Shown piece after piece: positions 9,816 to 18,811 of a DNA stretch of 64,000 bases; within the stretch, counting starts at the first letter, position 1, and each line of letters begins with the position of its first letter. The notes below the pieces were generated by a model that was not told the DNA's origin, searched no databases, and saw only the letters and a program-made list of their open reading frames with translations. The translations under genes were made by a program, and so were the position numbers. The DNA comes from Micromonospora nigra. GTDB lineage: Bacteria > Actinomycetota > Actinomycetes > Mycobacteriales > Micromonosporaceae. Location of the stretch: contig NZ_FMHT01000003.1 in assembly GCF_900091585.1 (NCBI RefSeq), forward strand, positions 1,364,001-1,428,000, read 5' to 3'.

Positions 9816-9849
9816 GGGGCCCGACGCGGTGCACACCGCGTCGGGCCCC
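9816..9849 (+). terminator. Hairpin terminator after aceE
   Basis: Perfect 15-bp inverted repeat (9816-9830 with 9835-9849) and a GCAC loop; no T-run, as usual in high-GC actinomycetes. Confidence 0.75.
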
Positions 9850-10054
9850 TGCGCGTACGCCCGGTGGTATGACGCAGCCGGTATCGATGGCCGTCTTTCG
9901 CCCGTAACATCTCGCATCCACAATTCTCGATAGGCGTCCAGGGGTCCGCGCTCCCGCGCGGGCACCCGGGTCGGCCGGTGGATCTCCCCCGTCGCGCCCG
10001 TCCACCACCGGCCGGGACGCCCCGCCGAACCGGCGCGACGGAGAGAAGGTGCAC

Positions 10055-11344
10055 ATGCGAGTCGTCCGGATCGGTATCGCCCTGGCGGTCGGCACCCTGG
10101 CGGTGTCGATGCTGGGGCCGGGTGCGCCATCGGTGGCGCACGACCCCGCCACCCCCGCCGGGCGGGCCTCGGCGCAGGAGTTCATGGCGCAACGTGAGCC
10201 CAGCCAGCCCCTCGCCGCCGCCGCGGCGGCGACCTGCACGAACGGCCAGGCGGCCGGCTACCCCTGCCGCAACGTCGACCTGCTGTCGTTCATGCCGCTG
10301 TCCACCATCGGCGGCAGCCAGGCCAACGACATCTGGGGCTGGACCGACAGCGCCACCGGCAAGGAGTACGCCCTCGTCGGGCGGCGCAACGGCACCTCGT
10401 TCGTCGACGTGTCGAACCCGACCTCGCCGGTCTACCTGGGCAACCTGCCCGCCTACCAGAACCGCAGCGCCGTGTGGCGGGACATGAAGGTCTACCGTGA
10501 CCACGCGTACATCGTGGCCGACGTGTCCGGGCACGGCATGCAGGTGTTCGACCTGACCCGACTGCGCGGGGTCACCTCGCCGCGCACCTGGTCGGCCGAC
10601 GTGCACTACAGCCGGTTCGGCAACTCGCACAACATCGCCATCAACGAGCAGACCGGCTACGCGTACGCGGTGGGCACGAACACGTGCAGCGGCGGCCTCC
10701 ACATGATCGACATCCGTACCCCCCGGTCTCCCGCGTACGCGGGCTGCGTCAGCAACGACGGGTACACCCACGACACCCAGTGCGTGGTCTACCGGGGGCC
10801 GGACTCGGCGTACAACGGTCGGGAGATCTGCGTCAACTCCAACGAGGACACCGTGACCGTGGTCGACGTGACCAACAAGTCGGCGCCCCGGCAGCTGTCG
10901 CGCATCGGCTACTCCGGCCGCGCGTACACCCACCAGGGTTGGTTCACCGAGGACCAGCGGTACTTCCTGCTCGACGACGAGCTGGACGAGTCGCGACGCG
11001 GGGTGAACACCCAGACGTACATCTGGGACCTGGCCGACCTGGACGCGCCCCGGCACATCGGCACCTACAGCGCGCCCTCCGGCGTCCGGGCCACCGACCA
11101 CAACCAGTACGTCAAGGGCAACTACAGCTACCAGGCCAACTACCGGGCCGGGCTGCGGATCCTGGACGTGCGCAACGTGTCGAGCGGCCGGGCCACCGAG
11201 GCCGGCTACTTCGACATCTACCCGTCGAGCAACAGCGCCTCGATGAACGGAGCGTGGAGCACGTACCCGTACTTCCCGAGCGGCATCGTGGTGGTCAGCG
11301 GCATCGAGCAGGGGCTGTTCGTCCTGCAGCCCCGGTTGCCGTGA
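10055..11344 (+). CDS. Secreted choice-of-anchor B / LVIVD-repeat protein
   Basis: A 429-residue exported protein. It has a signal peptide (residues 1-30, IGIALAVGTLAVSMLG to SVAH) and then repeated blades of the LVIVD/YVTN-like beta-propeller type: ALVGRRNGTSFVDVSNPTSP, AYIVADVSGHGMQVFDLTRL, GGLHMIDIRTPRSPAYAG, TVTVVDVTNKSAPRQLS and RAGLRILDVRNVS. Such proteins are called choice-of-anchor B family; their function is unknown, and binding of cell-surface or metal ligands is a guess. Conserved histidine-bearing loops (NSHNIAIN, YTHQGWFTED, TDHNQYV) face the same side in each blade. Start: ATG 10055 behind GAGAGAAGG; GTG 10049 is possible. Its stop overlaps the next start (GTGA), so it is cotranslated with the His-motif membrane protein. 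Confidence 0.85.
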   Translation: MRVVRIGIALAVGTLAVSMLGPGAPSVAHDPATPAGRASAQEFMAQREPSQPLAAAAAATCTNGQAAGYPCRNVDLLSFMPLSTIGGSQANDIWGWTDSATGKEYALVGRRNGTSFVDVSNPTSPVYLGNLPAYQNRSAVWRDMKVYRDHAYIVADVSGHGMQVFDLTRLRGVTSPRTWSADVHYSRFGNSHNIAINEQTGYAYAVGTNTCSGGLHMIDIRTPRSPAYAGCVSNDGYTHDTQCVVYRGPDSAYNGREICVNSNEDTVTVVDVTNKSAPRQLSRIGYSGRAYTHQGWFTEDQRYFLLDDELDESRRGVNTQTYIWDLADLDAPRHIGTYSAPSGVRATDHNQYVKGNYSYQANYRAGLRILDVRNVSSGRATEAGYFDIYPSSNSASMNGAWSTYPYFPSGIVVVSGIEQGLFVLQPRLP

Positions 11345-12297
11345 CGGCGACCAGCGACCGGCGACTGTCGGTGACCGCGCACACCGACCACGTCGAGGGG
11401 GCGTCCCAGCCGGGGCGCCCCCGCCCCGCCGACCCGACCGGACCGCCGGCCCCGGCCACCGGCCGCGCCTGGCGTCACGTCGCCACGGCGCTGGTGCTCG
11501 GCCTGACCCTCGCGGTCGGCTTCTTCGCCGGCCGGGCCGGTGACACCGCCGGCGGGCCGGTCCGGGCGGCGGCGCCCGACCCCACCGCGCACCTCGGCCA
11601 CGGGCCCGGCGGGCTGGAGGTGTCCCGCGACGGCTGGACGTTGGCGATGGACACGCCGAGGCTGACCGTCGGGAAGCCGGGCGAGCTGGTGTTCCGGATC
11701 ACCGACCCCACCGGCGCGGCGCTGACCACGTTCAAGGAGAACCACGAGCGCCGGATGCACCTGGTGGTCGTGGGCCGGGACCTGGCCGGCTACCAGCACG
11801 TGCACCCGCAGATGTCCCCGGACGGCACCTGGCGCGTCGCGGTCACCCCGGCCGCGCCCGGCCCGCTGCGCGCCATCGCGGACTTCTGGCCGGAGGGTGC
11901 GCCGGCGCAGGTGACGCTGGGGGTGGACGTGCCGGTGCCCGGTCGGTACGCGGCAGGGCCGCTCGCCCCGCCCGAGGAGACGATCCTGGTGGACGGCTAC
12001 ACGGTCACCCTGGACGCCGGACTGCGTGCCGGCGAGTCCAACCAGGTGCTGGTCTGGCTCGGGCGCAACGGTCAGCCGGTCAACGACCTGCAACCACACC
12101 TGGGGGCGTACGGGCATCTCGTGGCGCTCCGCCAGGGCGACCTCGCCTACCTGCACGTGCACCCGGCGGCGGCCAGCCAGCCCAGCTCGGTGGTGGCGTT
12201 CGGCGTCACGGTGCCGTCGGCGGGCACGTACCGGTTGTTCTTCGAGTTCCGCCATCTCGACAAGGTGCACGTCGCCGCGTTCACCGTGACGGTGTGA
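11341..12297 (+). CDS. Membrane-anchored protein with two His-Pro (HxHP) domains
   Basis: A 318-residue protein starting at GTG 11341, overlapping the upstream stop by 4 nt. A proline-rich cytoplasmic tail (1-40) is followed by one membrane helix (about 43-63, TALVLGLTLAVGFFAGR) and an extracellular part. This holds two copies of a motif: HLVVVGRDLAGYQHVHPQM near 140 and HLVALRQGDLAYLHVHP near 261, each followed by GTWRVAVTPAAPG or AGTYRLFFEF beta strands. The paired H-x-H-P motifs look like metal ligands, possibly copper, but no named family is recognised with certainty. Coupling to the LVIVD-repeat protein suggests a joint surface function. Confidence 0.65.
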   Translation: MTATSDRRLSVTAHTDHVEGASQPGRPRPADPTGPPAPATGRAWRHVATALVLGLTLAVGFFAGRAGDTAGGPVRAAAPDPTAHLGHGPGGLEVSRDGWTLAMDTPRLTVGKPGELVFRITDPTGAALTTFKENHERRMHLVVVGRDLAGYQHVHPQMSPDGTWRVAVTPAAPGPLRAIADFWPEGAPAQVTLGVDVPVPGRYAAGPLAPPEETILVDGYTVTLDAGLRAGESNQVLVWLGRNGQPVNDLQPHLGAYGHLVALRQGDLAYLHVHPAAASQPSSVVAFGVTVPSAGTYRLFFEFRHLDKVHVAAFTVTV

Positions 12298-12351
12298 GCC
12301 GGCGACGGCGCGATCCGGCGACGAGGGTGCGGGGCGGCGGCGCACAGCGGC

Positions 12352-12390
12352 GGCGGCCCGGGTGTTCCTGGCGGGAACACCGGGGCCGCC
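12352..12390. terminator. Bidirectional terminator between convergent genes
   Basis: 17-bp inverted repeat with one mismatch (12352-12368 with 12374-12390), between the HxHP gene and the leftward SRPBCC gene. Confidence 0.7.
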
Positions 12391-12423
12391 ACCGTCGCGG
12401 GTGACGCCAGGACGTCGGCCCGG

Positions 12424-12870
12424 TCAGCCGACGGCGGCCAGATCGGTCAGCCGGGCGAGCGAGTCCTCCAGGTCGGCGCCGACCCGACGCAGGCCGAGGC
12501 GGAGCAGGGCGGCCTTGACCGGGCCGGCCGGCCAGCGTACGACGATGAGCCGCACGACCGTCCCACCCTCCTCCTCGTCCGCGGTGAGCTGGACGTAGAT
12601 CTCGGTGCGCGCCTCCGCTCGGGCACCGGCACCCTTGGCACGTTCGCGCCAGCCGATCAGGGTCGGCTCCTGGTAGGCGATCACCTCGGCCTCATGCGCC
12701 GCGCCGCGACCGGCCTGGACCAGCTGTCGCCGGCCGAAGCCCTCCCCCGAGAGCACCTCGGCCGCGCGGACCCCCGCCAGCCAGGCCGGCAACTGCTCGG
12801 CGCGCTGCACGACGTCCCAGACCACTTCCACCGGCGCCGCCACGTGCGCACTGCGTTCCACGAGGATCAT
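12424..12870 (-). CDS. SRPBCC (START-like) domain protein
   Basis: A 148-residue single-domain protein of the SRPBCC/polyketide cyclase-like superfamily. It opens with the typical strand MILVERSAHVAAPVEVVWDVV, then a helix and a long antiparallel sheet ending in a C-terminal helix (ADLEDSLARLTDLAA). Members bind hydrophobic ligands; this one has no catalytic motif by eye. Start: ATG 12870 with GGAGG 10 nt upstream; longer upstream frames lack a ribosome-binding site. It is divergent from the GH1 operon across about 190 nt of lower-GC DNA that must carry both promoters. Confidence 0.75.
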   Translation of the reverse strand: MILVERSAHVAAPVEVVWDVVQRAEQLPAWLAGVRAAEVLSGEGFGRRQLVQAGRGAAHEAEVIAYQEPTLIGWRERAKGAGARAEARTEIYVQLTADEEEGGTVVRLIVVRWPAGPVKAALLRLGLRRVGADLEDSLARLTDLAAVG

Positions 12871-13017
12871 TTCCGTCTTCCTCCAGTGAGGACATCCCAC
12901 GATATTTGCCACTGTATGCGCAAAAACGGACGTACTGGGACGTGTTTGGAAAAGACACGCCGAAACCCATTGCGCTTCCATCCGCCACGGCCTATGGCGC
13001 GAATGCTCGACGCGCCC

Positions 13018-13023
13018 TAGAGT
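13018..13023 (+). promoter_or_regulatory. Putative -10 of the GH1/transporter operon
   Basis: TAGAGT just before the palindrome at 13024-13040. A start of transcription about 7 nt on would fall inside the palindrome. Confidence 0.35.
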
Positions 13024-13040
13024 CGCGAACACGTTTCGCG
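13024..13040 (+). promoter_or_regulatory. Candidate LacI-type operator before the beta-glucosidase gene
   Basis: CGCGAA-N5-TTCGCG inverted repeat, 20 nt before the start codon and over the predicted transcription start. It would block initiation. It differs from the GCGCTC-cored operators before the GH81 and GH74 genes, so a different regulator is likely. Confidence 0.45.
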
Positions 13041-13060
13041 TTCGATCCCGGGAGGACGCA

Positions 13061-14410
13061 ATGTCGACCGCACCACCGCCCCAGTTCCCCGCCGGCTTCC
13101 GGTGGGGCGTGTCCACCTCGGCCTACCAGATCGAGGGTGCCGCGACCGAGGACGGCCGTGGACGGTCCGTCTGGGACACCTTCGCCCACACCCCGGGGCG
13201 GATCGCCGACGGCAGCACCGGGGACGTGGCCTGCGACCACTACCACCGGCACGCCGAGGACGTCGCGCTGCTGGCCGGGCTCGGCGTGTCCGCCTACCGG
13301 TTCTCCGTCGCCTGGCCCCGCGTCCAACCGGACGGCAGCGGCGCGGTCAACCCCGCCGGCCTGGACTTCTACGAACGGCTCGTCGACGACCTGCTCGCCC
13401 GGGGCATCGACCCGGTCGCCACCCTGTTCCACTGGGACCTGCCCCAGCGGCTGGAGGACGCCGGCGGCTGGCTGGCCCGCGACACCGCCCACCGCTTCGC
13501 CGAGTACGCCGACCTGGTCGCCGCCCGCCTCGGCGACCGGGTGAAGCTGTGGATCACCCTCAACGAGCCGTTCATCCACATGAGCCTCGGCCACGGCACG
13601 GGTAAGCACGCCCCCGGCCGCACTCTGCTGTTCGACGCCTTCCCGGCCGCCCACCACCAGCTGCTCGGCCACGGGCTCGCCGTCGCCGCCCTGCGGGCCC
13701 GCAGCGGCAGCCCCGTCGCCATCGCCAACAACTACTCGCCCGTGCGGGTCGTCGGCGACACCGGGGCGGACGTCGCGGCGGGTGCGGCGTACGAGGCGCT
13801 GCACAACCGGCTGTTCACCGACCCGCTGCTGGGCCGGGGTTACCCCGAGGAGCTGGGCTTCGACCAGACCCCGGTACGTGCCGGCGACCTCGACACGATC
13901 GCCGCGCCGCTGGACGTGCTGGGCGTGAACTACTACAACCCCACGGGGGTACGCGCCGCCGCCGACGACTCGCCCCTGCCGTTCGAGCTGGTGCCGCTGG
14001 AGGGCTACCCGCGCACCGCGTTCGACTGGCCGGTCGTGCCCGACGGGCTGCGCGAACTGCTCGGCTGGCTGCACCGCACGTACGGCGCCGCACTGCCGCC
14101 CGTGCAGATCACCGAGAGCGGCTGCGCGTACGACGACGCCCCCGACGCCGAGGGCCGGGTGCCCGACCCGCACCGGATCGCCTACCTCGACGGGCACCTG
14201 CGCGCCCTGCGCGCCGCGCTCGACGACGGGGTGGACGTCCGTGGGTACTTCGTCTGGTCGTTGCTCGACAACTGGGAGTGGGCCGAGGGCTTCACCAAGC
14301 GCTTCGGCCTGGTGCACGTCGACTTCGCCACGCAGGCGCGCACCCCGAAGTCCTCGTACGCCTGGCTGCGCGAGGTGATCGCGGCCTCCCGCCGTGGGCC
14401 CGACCGGTGA
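13061..14410 (+). CDS. bglB: GH1 beta-glucosidase
   Basis: A 449-residue cytoplasmic glycoside hydrolase of family 1, full length for the family. FRWGVSTSAYQIEGA opens the barrel. TLNEPF supplies the acid/base Glu169 and ITESG the nucleophile Glu352; DNWEWAEGF near the end binds sugar. GH1 enzymes release glucose (or galactose) from beta-linked disaccharides such as cellobiose. The ribosome-binding site GGAGGACGCA precedes ATG 13061. There is no signal peptide, so it acts on imported sugar, presumably brought in by the transporter whose start overlaps its stop (GTGA). Confidence 0.95.
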   Translation: MSTAPPPQFPAGFRWGVSTSAYQIEGAATEDGRGRSVWDTFAHTPGRIADGSTGDVACDHYHRHAEDVALLAGLGVSAYRFSVAWPRVQPDGSGAVNPAGLDFYERLVDDLLARGIDPVATLFHWDLPQRLEDAGGWLARDTAHRFAEYADLVAARLGDRVKLWITLNEPFIHMSLGHGTGKHAPGRTLLFDAFPAAHHQLLGHGLAVAALRARSGSPVAIANNYSPVRVVGDTGADVAAGAAYEALHNRLFTDPLLGRGYPEELGFDQTPVRAGDLDTIAAPLDVLGVNYYNPTGVRAAADDSPLPFELVPLEGYPRTAFDWPVVPDGLRELLGWLHRTYGAALPPVQITESGCAYDDAPDAEGRVPDPHRIAYLDGHLRALRAALDDGVDVRGYFVWSLLDNWEWAEGFTKRFGLVHVDFATQARTPKSSYAWLREVIAASRRGPDR

Positions 14411-15684
14411 CCACCGTCGACCCCACGCCGGCATCGTTGCCGGCGGCCCTCGCGGAACCGGCGCTGCCGGTGCGGCGTGGCTGGGTGGCGCTGCTCGCCG
14501 CCGCGAACCTCGGGGTCTGGATGGCGTTCTTCACCCCGATCCAGGTGCTGCTGCCGCAGCAGGTCGGCCGGATCGTACCGGCCGACAAGGAGGCCGCCCT
14601 CGCCCTGGTCACCGGCCTCGGCGCGCTCGCCGCCGTGATCGCCAACCCCCTCGCGGGCGCGCTGTCGGACCGCACCTGCCTGCGGCTGGGCGGACGCGAG
14701 TTCGGCCGCCGGCACGTCTGGACCGCCGGCGGGGCCGTGCTCGGGGCGGCGGCCCTGGCGCTGCTGGCCCAGCAGCGCACCGTCGTCGGGGTGGCGCTGG
14801 CCTGGGTCGCCGCGCAGGTCTGCTTCAACGCGATGCTGGCCAGCCTGACCGCCGCGGTGCCGGACCGGGTGCCGGTCGTCCAGCGCGGCGCGGTGTCCGG
14901 CTGGGTGGGCATCCCGCAGGCCTTCGGCCTGGTGCTCGGGGTGGTGCTGGTGACCGCCCTGGTGACCGGCAACGCCGCCGGCTACCTCGCGGTCGGGGCG
15001 GCCGTGCTGCTGCTCGCGCTGCCGTTCGCGCTACTCACCACCGACGACCCGCTGCCGCGCGCGCACCGGCCCGCGCTGCGCCCCGGCGCCCTGCTCGCCT
15101 CGATGTGGGTCTCACCCCGCCGGCACCCCGACTTCGGCTGGGCCTGGATCACCCGCTTCCTGGTGCAGCTCGGCAACGCCCTGGGCACCCTCTACCTGCT
15201 GTACTTCCTCACCGACGAGGTGGGGGTGGCCGACCCCGAGGGCGGCCTGCTGGTGCTGATCCTGCTGTACACCGTCGGCCTCGCCGCGACCGCCGTGGTG
15301 GCCGGACGGCTGTCGGACCGCTCCGGCCGGCGGAAGATCTTCGTGATCGCCTCCGGGGTGGTCATGGCGGCGGCGACGGTGCTGCTCGCCGTCGCGCCGG
15401 TCTGGCCCGTGGTCATGGGGGCGGCCCTGCTGCTCGGCGCCGGCTACGGGGTCTACCTGTCCGTGGACGCCGCCCTGATCACCCAGGTGCTGCCGCACGC
15501 CACCAACCGGGCCAAGGACCTCGGCGTGATCAACATCGCGAACTCGGCGCCCCAGGTGCTCGGGCCGGCGATCTCCGCTCCGATCGTGGTGCACCTGGGC
15601 GGCTACCCGGTGCTCTACGCGGCCACCGCGGTGGTGACGCTGCTCGGCAGCGCCCTGGTGGTGAAGATCCGCTCGGTGCCCTGA
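14407..15684 (+). CDS. MFS/GPH-type sugar transporter
   Basis: A 425-residue membrane protein with about 12 hydrophobic helices. The loop between helices 2 and 3 reads AGALSDRTCLRLGGREFGRR, close to the loop of sugar-cation symporters and SLC45-like carriers, and AGRLSDRSGRRK repeats it in the second half. The start is GTG 14407, overlapping the beta-glucosidase stop by 4 nt, so the two are translated together. Context points to uptake of a beta-glucoside or similar disaccharide for the GH1 enzyme. A GC-rich hairpin follows. Confidence 0.85.
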   Translation: MTTVDPTPASLPAALAEPALPVRRGWVALLAAANLGVWMAFFTPIQVLLPQQVGRIVPADKEAALALVTGLGALAAVIANPLAGALSDRTCLRLGGREFGRRHVWTAGGAVLGAAALALLAQQRTVVGVALAWVAAQVCFNAMLASLTAAVPDRVPVVQRGAVSGWVGIPQAFGLVLGVVLVTALVTGNAAGYLAVGAAVLLLALPFALLTTDDPLPRAHRPALRPGALLASMWVSPRRHPDFGWAWITRFLVQLGNALGTLYLLYFLTDEVGVADPEGGLLVLILLYTVGLAATAVVAGRLSDRSGRRKIFVIASGVVMAAATVLLAVAPVWPVVMGAALLLGAGYGVYLSVDAALITQVLPHATNRAKDLGVINIANSAPQVLGPAISAPIVVHLGGYPVLYAATAVVTLLGSALVVKIRSVP

Positions 15685-15718
15685 CCCGCGCTCGGGCGAC
15701 GGCCCCGGGGCGGCGGCG

Positions 15719-15740
15719 GGCCCGGGGGCGGCCCCCTGGG
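15719..15740 (+). terminator. Possible terminator after the transporter gene
   Basis: GGGGG-CGG-CCCCC hairpin with flanking GC pairs in the 91 nt between the transporter and gltX. Short and GC-only, so uncertain. Confidence 0.4.
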
Positions 15741-15763
15741 CCGAATGCGGTCGCGGCCGGCCG

Positions 15764-15769
15764 TAGGCT
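15764..15769 (+). promoter_or_regulatory. -10 hexamer of leaderless gltX transcript
   Basis: TAGGCT, then GGGGGC (6 nt), then GTG 15776. No separate Shine-Dalgarno fits. Confidence 0.6.
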
Positions 15770-15775
15770 GGGGGC

Positions 15776-17185
15776 GTGACGGTACGTGTGCGCTTCGCCC
15801 CCTCCCCGACCGGTATGTTCCACGTCGGCGGTGCCCGCTCGGCGCTGCAGAACTGGATCTACGCCAAGCAGCAGGGCGGTGTCTTCGTGCTGCGCGTCGA
15901 GGACACCGACGCGGCGCGCAACAAGCCGGAGTGGACCGAGGGCATCCTGTCGGCGCTGGACTGGATCGGCATCGCCCGCGGCAGCTACGAGGGCCCGTAC
16001 TTCCAGTCGCAGTACGCCGGTGAGCACCGCGCCGCAGCGCAGCGGCTGTACGACTCCGGCCGGGCGTACCACTGCGACTGCACGCGGGAGGAGGTGCAGG
16101 CGCGCACCGGCTCCCAGTACACCGGGTACGACGGCTTCTGCCGCGACCGGGGACTTCCCGCCGGTGAGGGGCGCGCCCTGCGCTTCCGCACGCCCGACGA
16201 GGGGACGACCGTGGTGGTCGACCTGATCCGCGGCGAACCGACCTTCGAGAACAAGCTGATCGAGGACTTCGTCATCGCCCGGGGCGACGGCTCGCCCGTC
16301 TTCCTGCTGGCCAACGTCGTCGACGACATGACCATGGGCATCACCCACGTGATCCGCGCCGAGGAGCACCTGCCCAACACACCCAAGCAGCAGCTGCTGT
16401 GGGACGCGCTCGGGGTGAAGCCTCCGGTGTGGGCCCACGTGCCGGTGGTGGTCAACGAGAAGCGGCAGAAGCTGTCCAAGCGCCGCGACAAGGTGGCCCT
16501 CGAGGCGTACCGGGAGGAGGGCTACCTCGCCGCCGCGATGCGCAACTACCTGATGCTGCTCGGCTGGGCCCCCTCCGGCGACCGGGAGATCGTCCCCTGG
16601 TCGGTCATCGAGGACGAGTACCGGCTCGAGCAGGTCAACCCGGCACCGGCCTTCTTCGACGAGAAGAAGCTACGGGCGTTCAACGGGGAGTACATCCGCG
16701 CGCTGCCGGTCGACGAGTTCGTGGCCGCCTGCCAGCCCTGGCTCACCGGCACCGGCACCATCGCGCCGCCGCCGTGGCAGCCCGACGAGTTCGACGCGCG
16801 TGTCTTCGCCGCCGTGGCACCGCTGGCCCAGACCCGCATCGCGGTGCTCAGCGAGATCGTGCCGAACGTCGACTTCCTGTTCCTGGCATCCCCCCTGATC
16901 GACGAGGCCGCCTGGGCGAAGGCGATGAAGGAGGGCGCGGCCGACCTGCTCGACGCGGCGATCACGGCGTACGAGGGGCTGACCTCCTGGAACGCGGAGA
17001 CCCTGAAGTCGACGCTGGAGGCGGTCGGCGCGGAGCGCGGCCTCAAGCTGGGTAAGGCACAGGCCCCGGTGCGGGTCGCGGTCACCGGCCGCACGGTCGG
17101 GCTGCCACTGTTCGAGTCCCTTGAGGTGCTCGGCCGCGAACGCACCCTGGCCCGGCTGCGCGCCGCCCGGCTCCGCCTGGTCTGA
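15776..17185 (+). CDS. gltX: Glutamyl-tRNA synthetase
   Basis: A 469-residue class I aminoacyl-tRNA synthetase that charges tRNA-Glu (and possibly tRNA-Gln, where the GatCAB route is used). The opening [18 protein letters not shown] contains HVGG, the family's HIGH motif. KLSKRR near residue 231 is the KMSKS motif. The remaining C-terminal 170 residues form the anticodon-binding helical domain. Start: GTG 15776 places the conserved [11 protein letters not shown] at the N-terminus and sits 6 nt after a -10 hexamer. Convergent with the copC-like gene. Confidence 0.97.
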   Translation: MTVRVRFAPSPTGMFHVGGARSALQNWIYAKQQGGVFVLRVEDTDAARNKPEWTEGILSALDWIGIARGSYEGPYFQSQYAGEHRAAAQRLYDSGRAYHCDCTREEVQARTGSQYTGYDGFCRDRGLPAGEGRALRFRTPDEGTTVVVDLIRGEPTFENKLIEDFVIARGDGSPVFLLANVVDDMTMGITHVIRAEEHLPNTPKQQLLWDALGVKPPVWAHVPVVVNEKRQKLSKRRDKVALEAYREEGYLAAAMRNYLMLLGWAPSGDREIVPWSVIEDEYRLEQVNPAPAFFDEKKLRAFNGEYIRALPVDEFVAACQPWLTGTGTIAPPPWQPDEFDARVFAAVAPLAQTRIAVLSEIVPNVDFLFLASPLIDEAAWAKAMKEGAADLLDAAITAYEGLTSWNAETLKSTLEAVGAERGLKLGKAQAPVRVAVTGRTVGLPLFESLEVLGRERTLARLRAARLRLV

Positions 17186-17243
17186 CCACACCGTCCACGG
17201 GCAGGTCGCGGGTCACGATCCGGCGGGCGGAGGGCTTCCCCGG

Positions 17244-17876
17244 TCAGCGGCGTGCCCTGCGGCGACGGAGCAGGAACCCGCCCGCGAGCACGGCGATCAG
17301 GGCCACCCCGCCCCCGGCCGCCCACCACCAGCCCCGCCCGGCCGGCTCGCCCCCGCCGGCAGAACCGACGGCGCTGTCGGGGTCGGTGGCCGGCGGCTCG
17401 CTCGGCCCGTTCTCGGACGGGCTGGGCGCGGGGGTCGTCGACGCGGCGGGGGTCGAGGTGACACTCGACGCCGGTTCGGCGGGGGTACCCGTGGTGAGCG
17501 TGAAGCGGACCTGCCCGGAGACCGGGTGCCCGTCGCTGGACACCACGCGGTACGAGACGATGTAGAGCCCTGCCGCACCCGGGGTGAACGGCACGCTGAC
17601 CCGGTTGCCCGACACCGTCGGTGGCCCGCCGGCAGCCGCCACGTTGTCCGGCCCGGTGACCGTGACCTTCGTCGTGGCCGGGTCGGCTCTGGCCAGGAAC
17701 CGCAGTTCGATCCGCTGCGGAGCGGTCGCCACCCGGGCGCCGTCGCGCGGATCGCTGCCGGTCAGCGCGTTGTGCGCGACCGCCGGGGCCGCCGGCAGCA
17801 GCACCGCCGCCGCCGCCAGCAGCACACCGAGCACGACCGGCCAGGTCCGTGCCGCCCGTGCGACCCTGCCGCTCAT
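17244..17876 (-). CDS. CopC-domain copper-binding/resistance protein, membrane-anchored
   Basis: 210 residues from ATG 17876. A signal peptide (TWPVVLGVLLAAAAVLLPAAPAVAH) leaves a mature N-terminal histidine, the usual copper ligand of CopC. The domain (HNALTGSDPRDGARV to SSDGHPVSGQVRFTL) has the CopC beta fold and second histidine. A Ser/Thr/Pro linker (about 120-165) leads to one C-terminal helix (WWWAAGGGVALIAVLAGGFLLRRRR). CopC proteins bind copper outside the membrane. Odd: the ribosome-binding site and start codon are duplicated 30 nt upstream in frame (ATG 17906), which would add ten residues to the signal peptide. Either start could be used. Confidence 0.85.
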   Translation of the reverse strand: MSGRVARAARTWPVVLGVLLAAAAVLLPAAPAVAHNALTGSDPRDGARVATAPQRIELRFLARADPATTKVTVTGPDNVAAAGGPPTVSGNRVSVPFTPGAAGLYIVSYRVVSSDGHPVSGQVRFTLTTGTPAEPASSVTSTPAASTTPAPSPSENGPSEPPATDPDSAVGSAGGGEPAGRGWWWAAGGGVALIAVLAGGFLLRRRRARR

Positions 17877-17920
17877 GGGATCTCCTTGGCAGACCCTGCC
17901 CCTCATGTGTTCTCCTTGGT
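17863..17920 (-). repeat. Tandem duplication of ribosome-binding site and start codon of the copC-like gene
   Basis: Two 28-nt copies, 30 nt apart, each read CCAAGGAGA-NNN-CATGAG-N-GGCAGGGTC on the minus strand. They differ at four positions. Both give AAGGAG with correct spacing to an in-frame ATG (17906 and 17876). Confidence 0.85.
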
Positions 17921-18129
17921 GAAGGTAAGATCGACCGCTGATCTACATCCGCTCATTGGTCGGGTCGAGATCCCAGATAGTTCCAAATACTGTTCCACCA
18001 GCTGCAACCGATCGACGTTCCGCGGAGTCTTTGAGGTAGGCATCCGGCCTGACGGCAGGGTCACCTACGCCGATCTTCCAACGCGTGACCTGCAGCACAG
18101 CCAGCCATCGAACGGGGCGAGGAGGCGGC

Positions 18130-18777
18130 ATGGTCCAACGGACGAGGCGATTGGTCGTACTGGTGGGCGCGCTGGCGGCGATGCTGGTGTCGCTCGGTCT
18201 GACCGGGCCGGCAGGCGCGGCGCCGAAGGCCCCACCGGCCGGAGTGGACATCACCGGCGAGGGCATCGACGAGCCGCTGCGGCTGCACGCCGACACCCAT
18301 CCGGCGGAGGTCGTCGGGGTCATCGAGCAGGTCAACTTCCTCGGCCGGGTCGGGTACTCGAAGGGTCCGAAGGCGGACACCCTCGGTCCGAAGTACACGG
18401 TCGTGGTGCTCGCCGGTGACGTCGCGAAGCAGACCTACGACCTCTACCCGAAGGCCGAGGGCGGTCCACGGGTCTTCCGGCCGGCCAAGCAGCCGGACAA
18501 CCGCAAGACCGCCGCCGCCTGGTTCCTGGGCCGGCTGGACATGTCCGAGAAGCTGCGGGTCGCCGGGGTGCCGCTGGAACGCACGTACGACACGATCAGC
18601 GGTGGTGTCGGCGGCGGCGAGCGGATCATTCCGGAGGACGCGGTCAACCCGGCGCGGGACATCGACGAGGCCCTCGGCGAACTCCAGCGTCTGCTGCTAC
18701 TGAACGTCGCCGTGGTGCTGGTCATCACCGCCGGCCTCGCCGGCATCGCGCTGCTGGTCCGCCGCCGGACCCGCTGA
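18130..18777 (+). CDS. Secreted/membrane-anchored protein of unknown function
   Basis: A 215-residue protein starting at ATG 18130 behind GAGGAGGCGGC. The signal peptide is residues 1-31 (LVVLVGALAAMLVSLGLTG to AGAA). A single C-terminal helix (about 183-210, LLLLNVAVVLVITAGLAGIALL) with a basic tail follows, so the middle part faces outside. The middle has short strands (HPAEVVGVIEQVNFLGRVGY, YTVVVLAGDVAKQTYDLYP) but no motif I recognise. It is divergent from the copC-like gene across 253 nt, and both are extracytoplasmic and anchored at the C-terminus. A link to copper is only suggested by the neighbourhood. Confidence 0.75.
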   Translation: MVQRTRRLVVLVGALAAMLVSLGLTGPAGAAPKAPPAGVDITGEGIDEPLRLHADTHPAEVVGVIEQVNFLGRVGYSKGPKADTLGPKYTVVVLAGDVAKQTYDLYPKAEGGPRVFRPAKQPDNRKTAAAWFLGRLDMSEKLRVAGVPLERTYDTISGGVGGGERIIPEDAVNPARDIDEALGELQRLLLLNVAVVLVITAGLAGIALLVRRRTR

Positions 18778-18811
18778 CCGCCGCCGGCTGGCGTGGTCGG
18801 CGGGCGAACGG

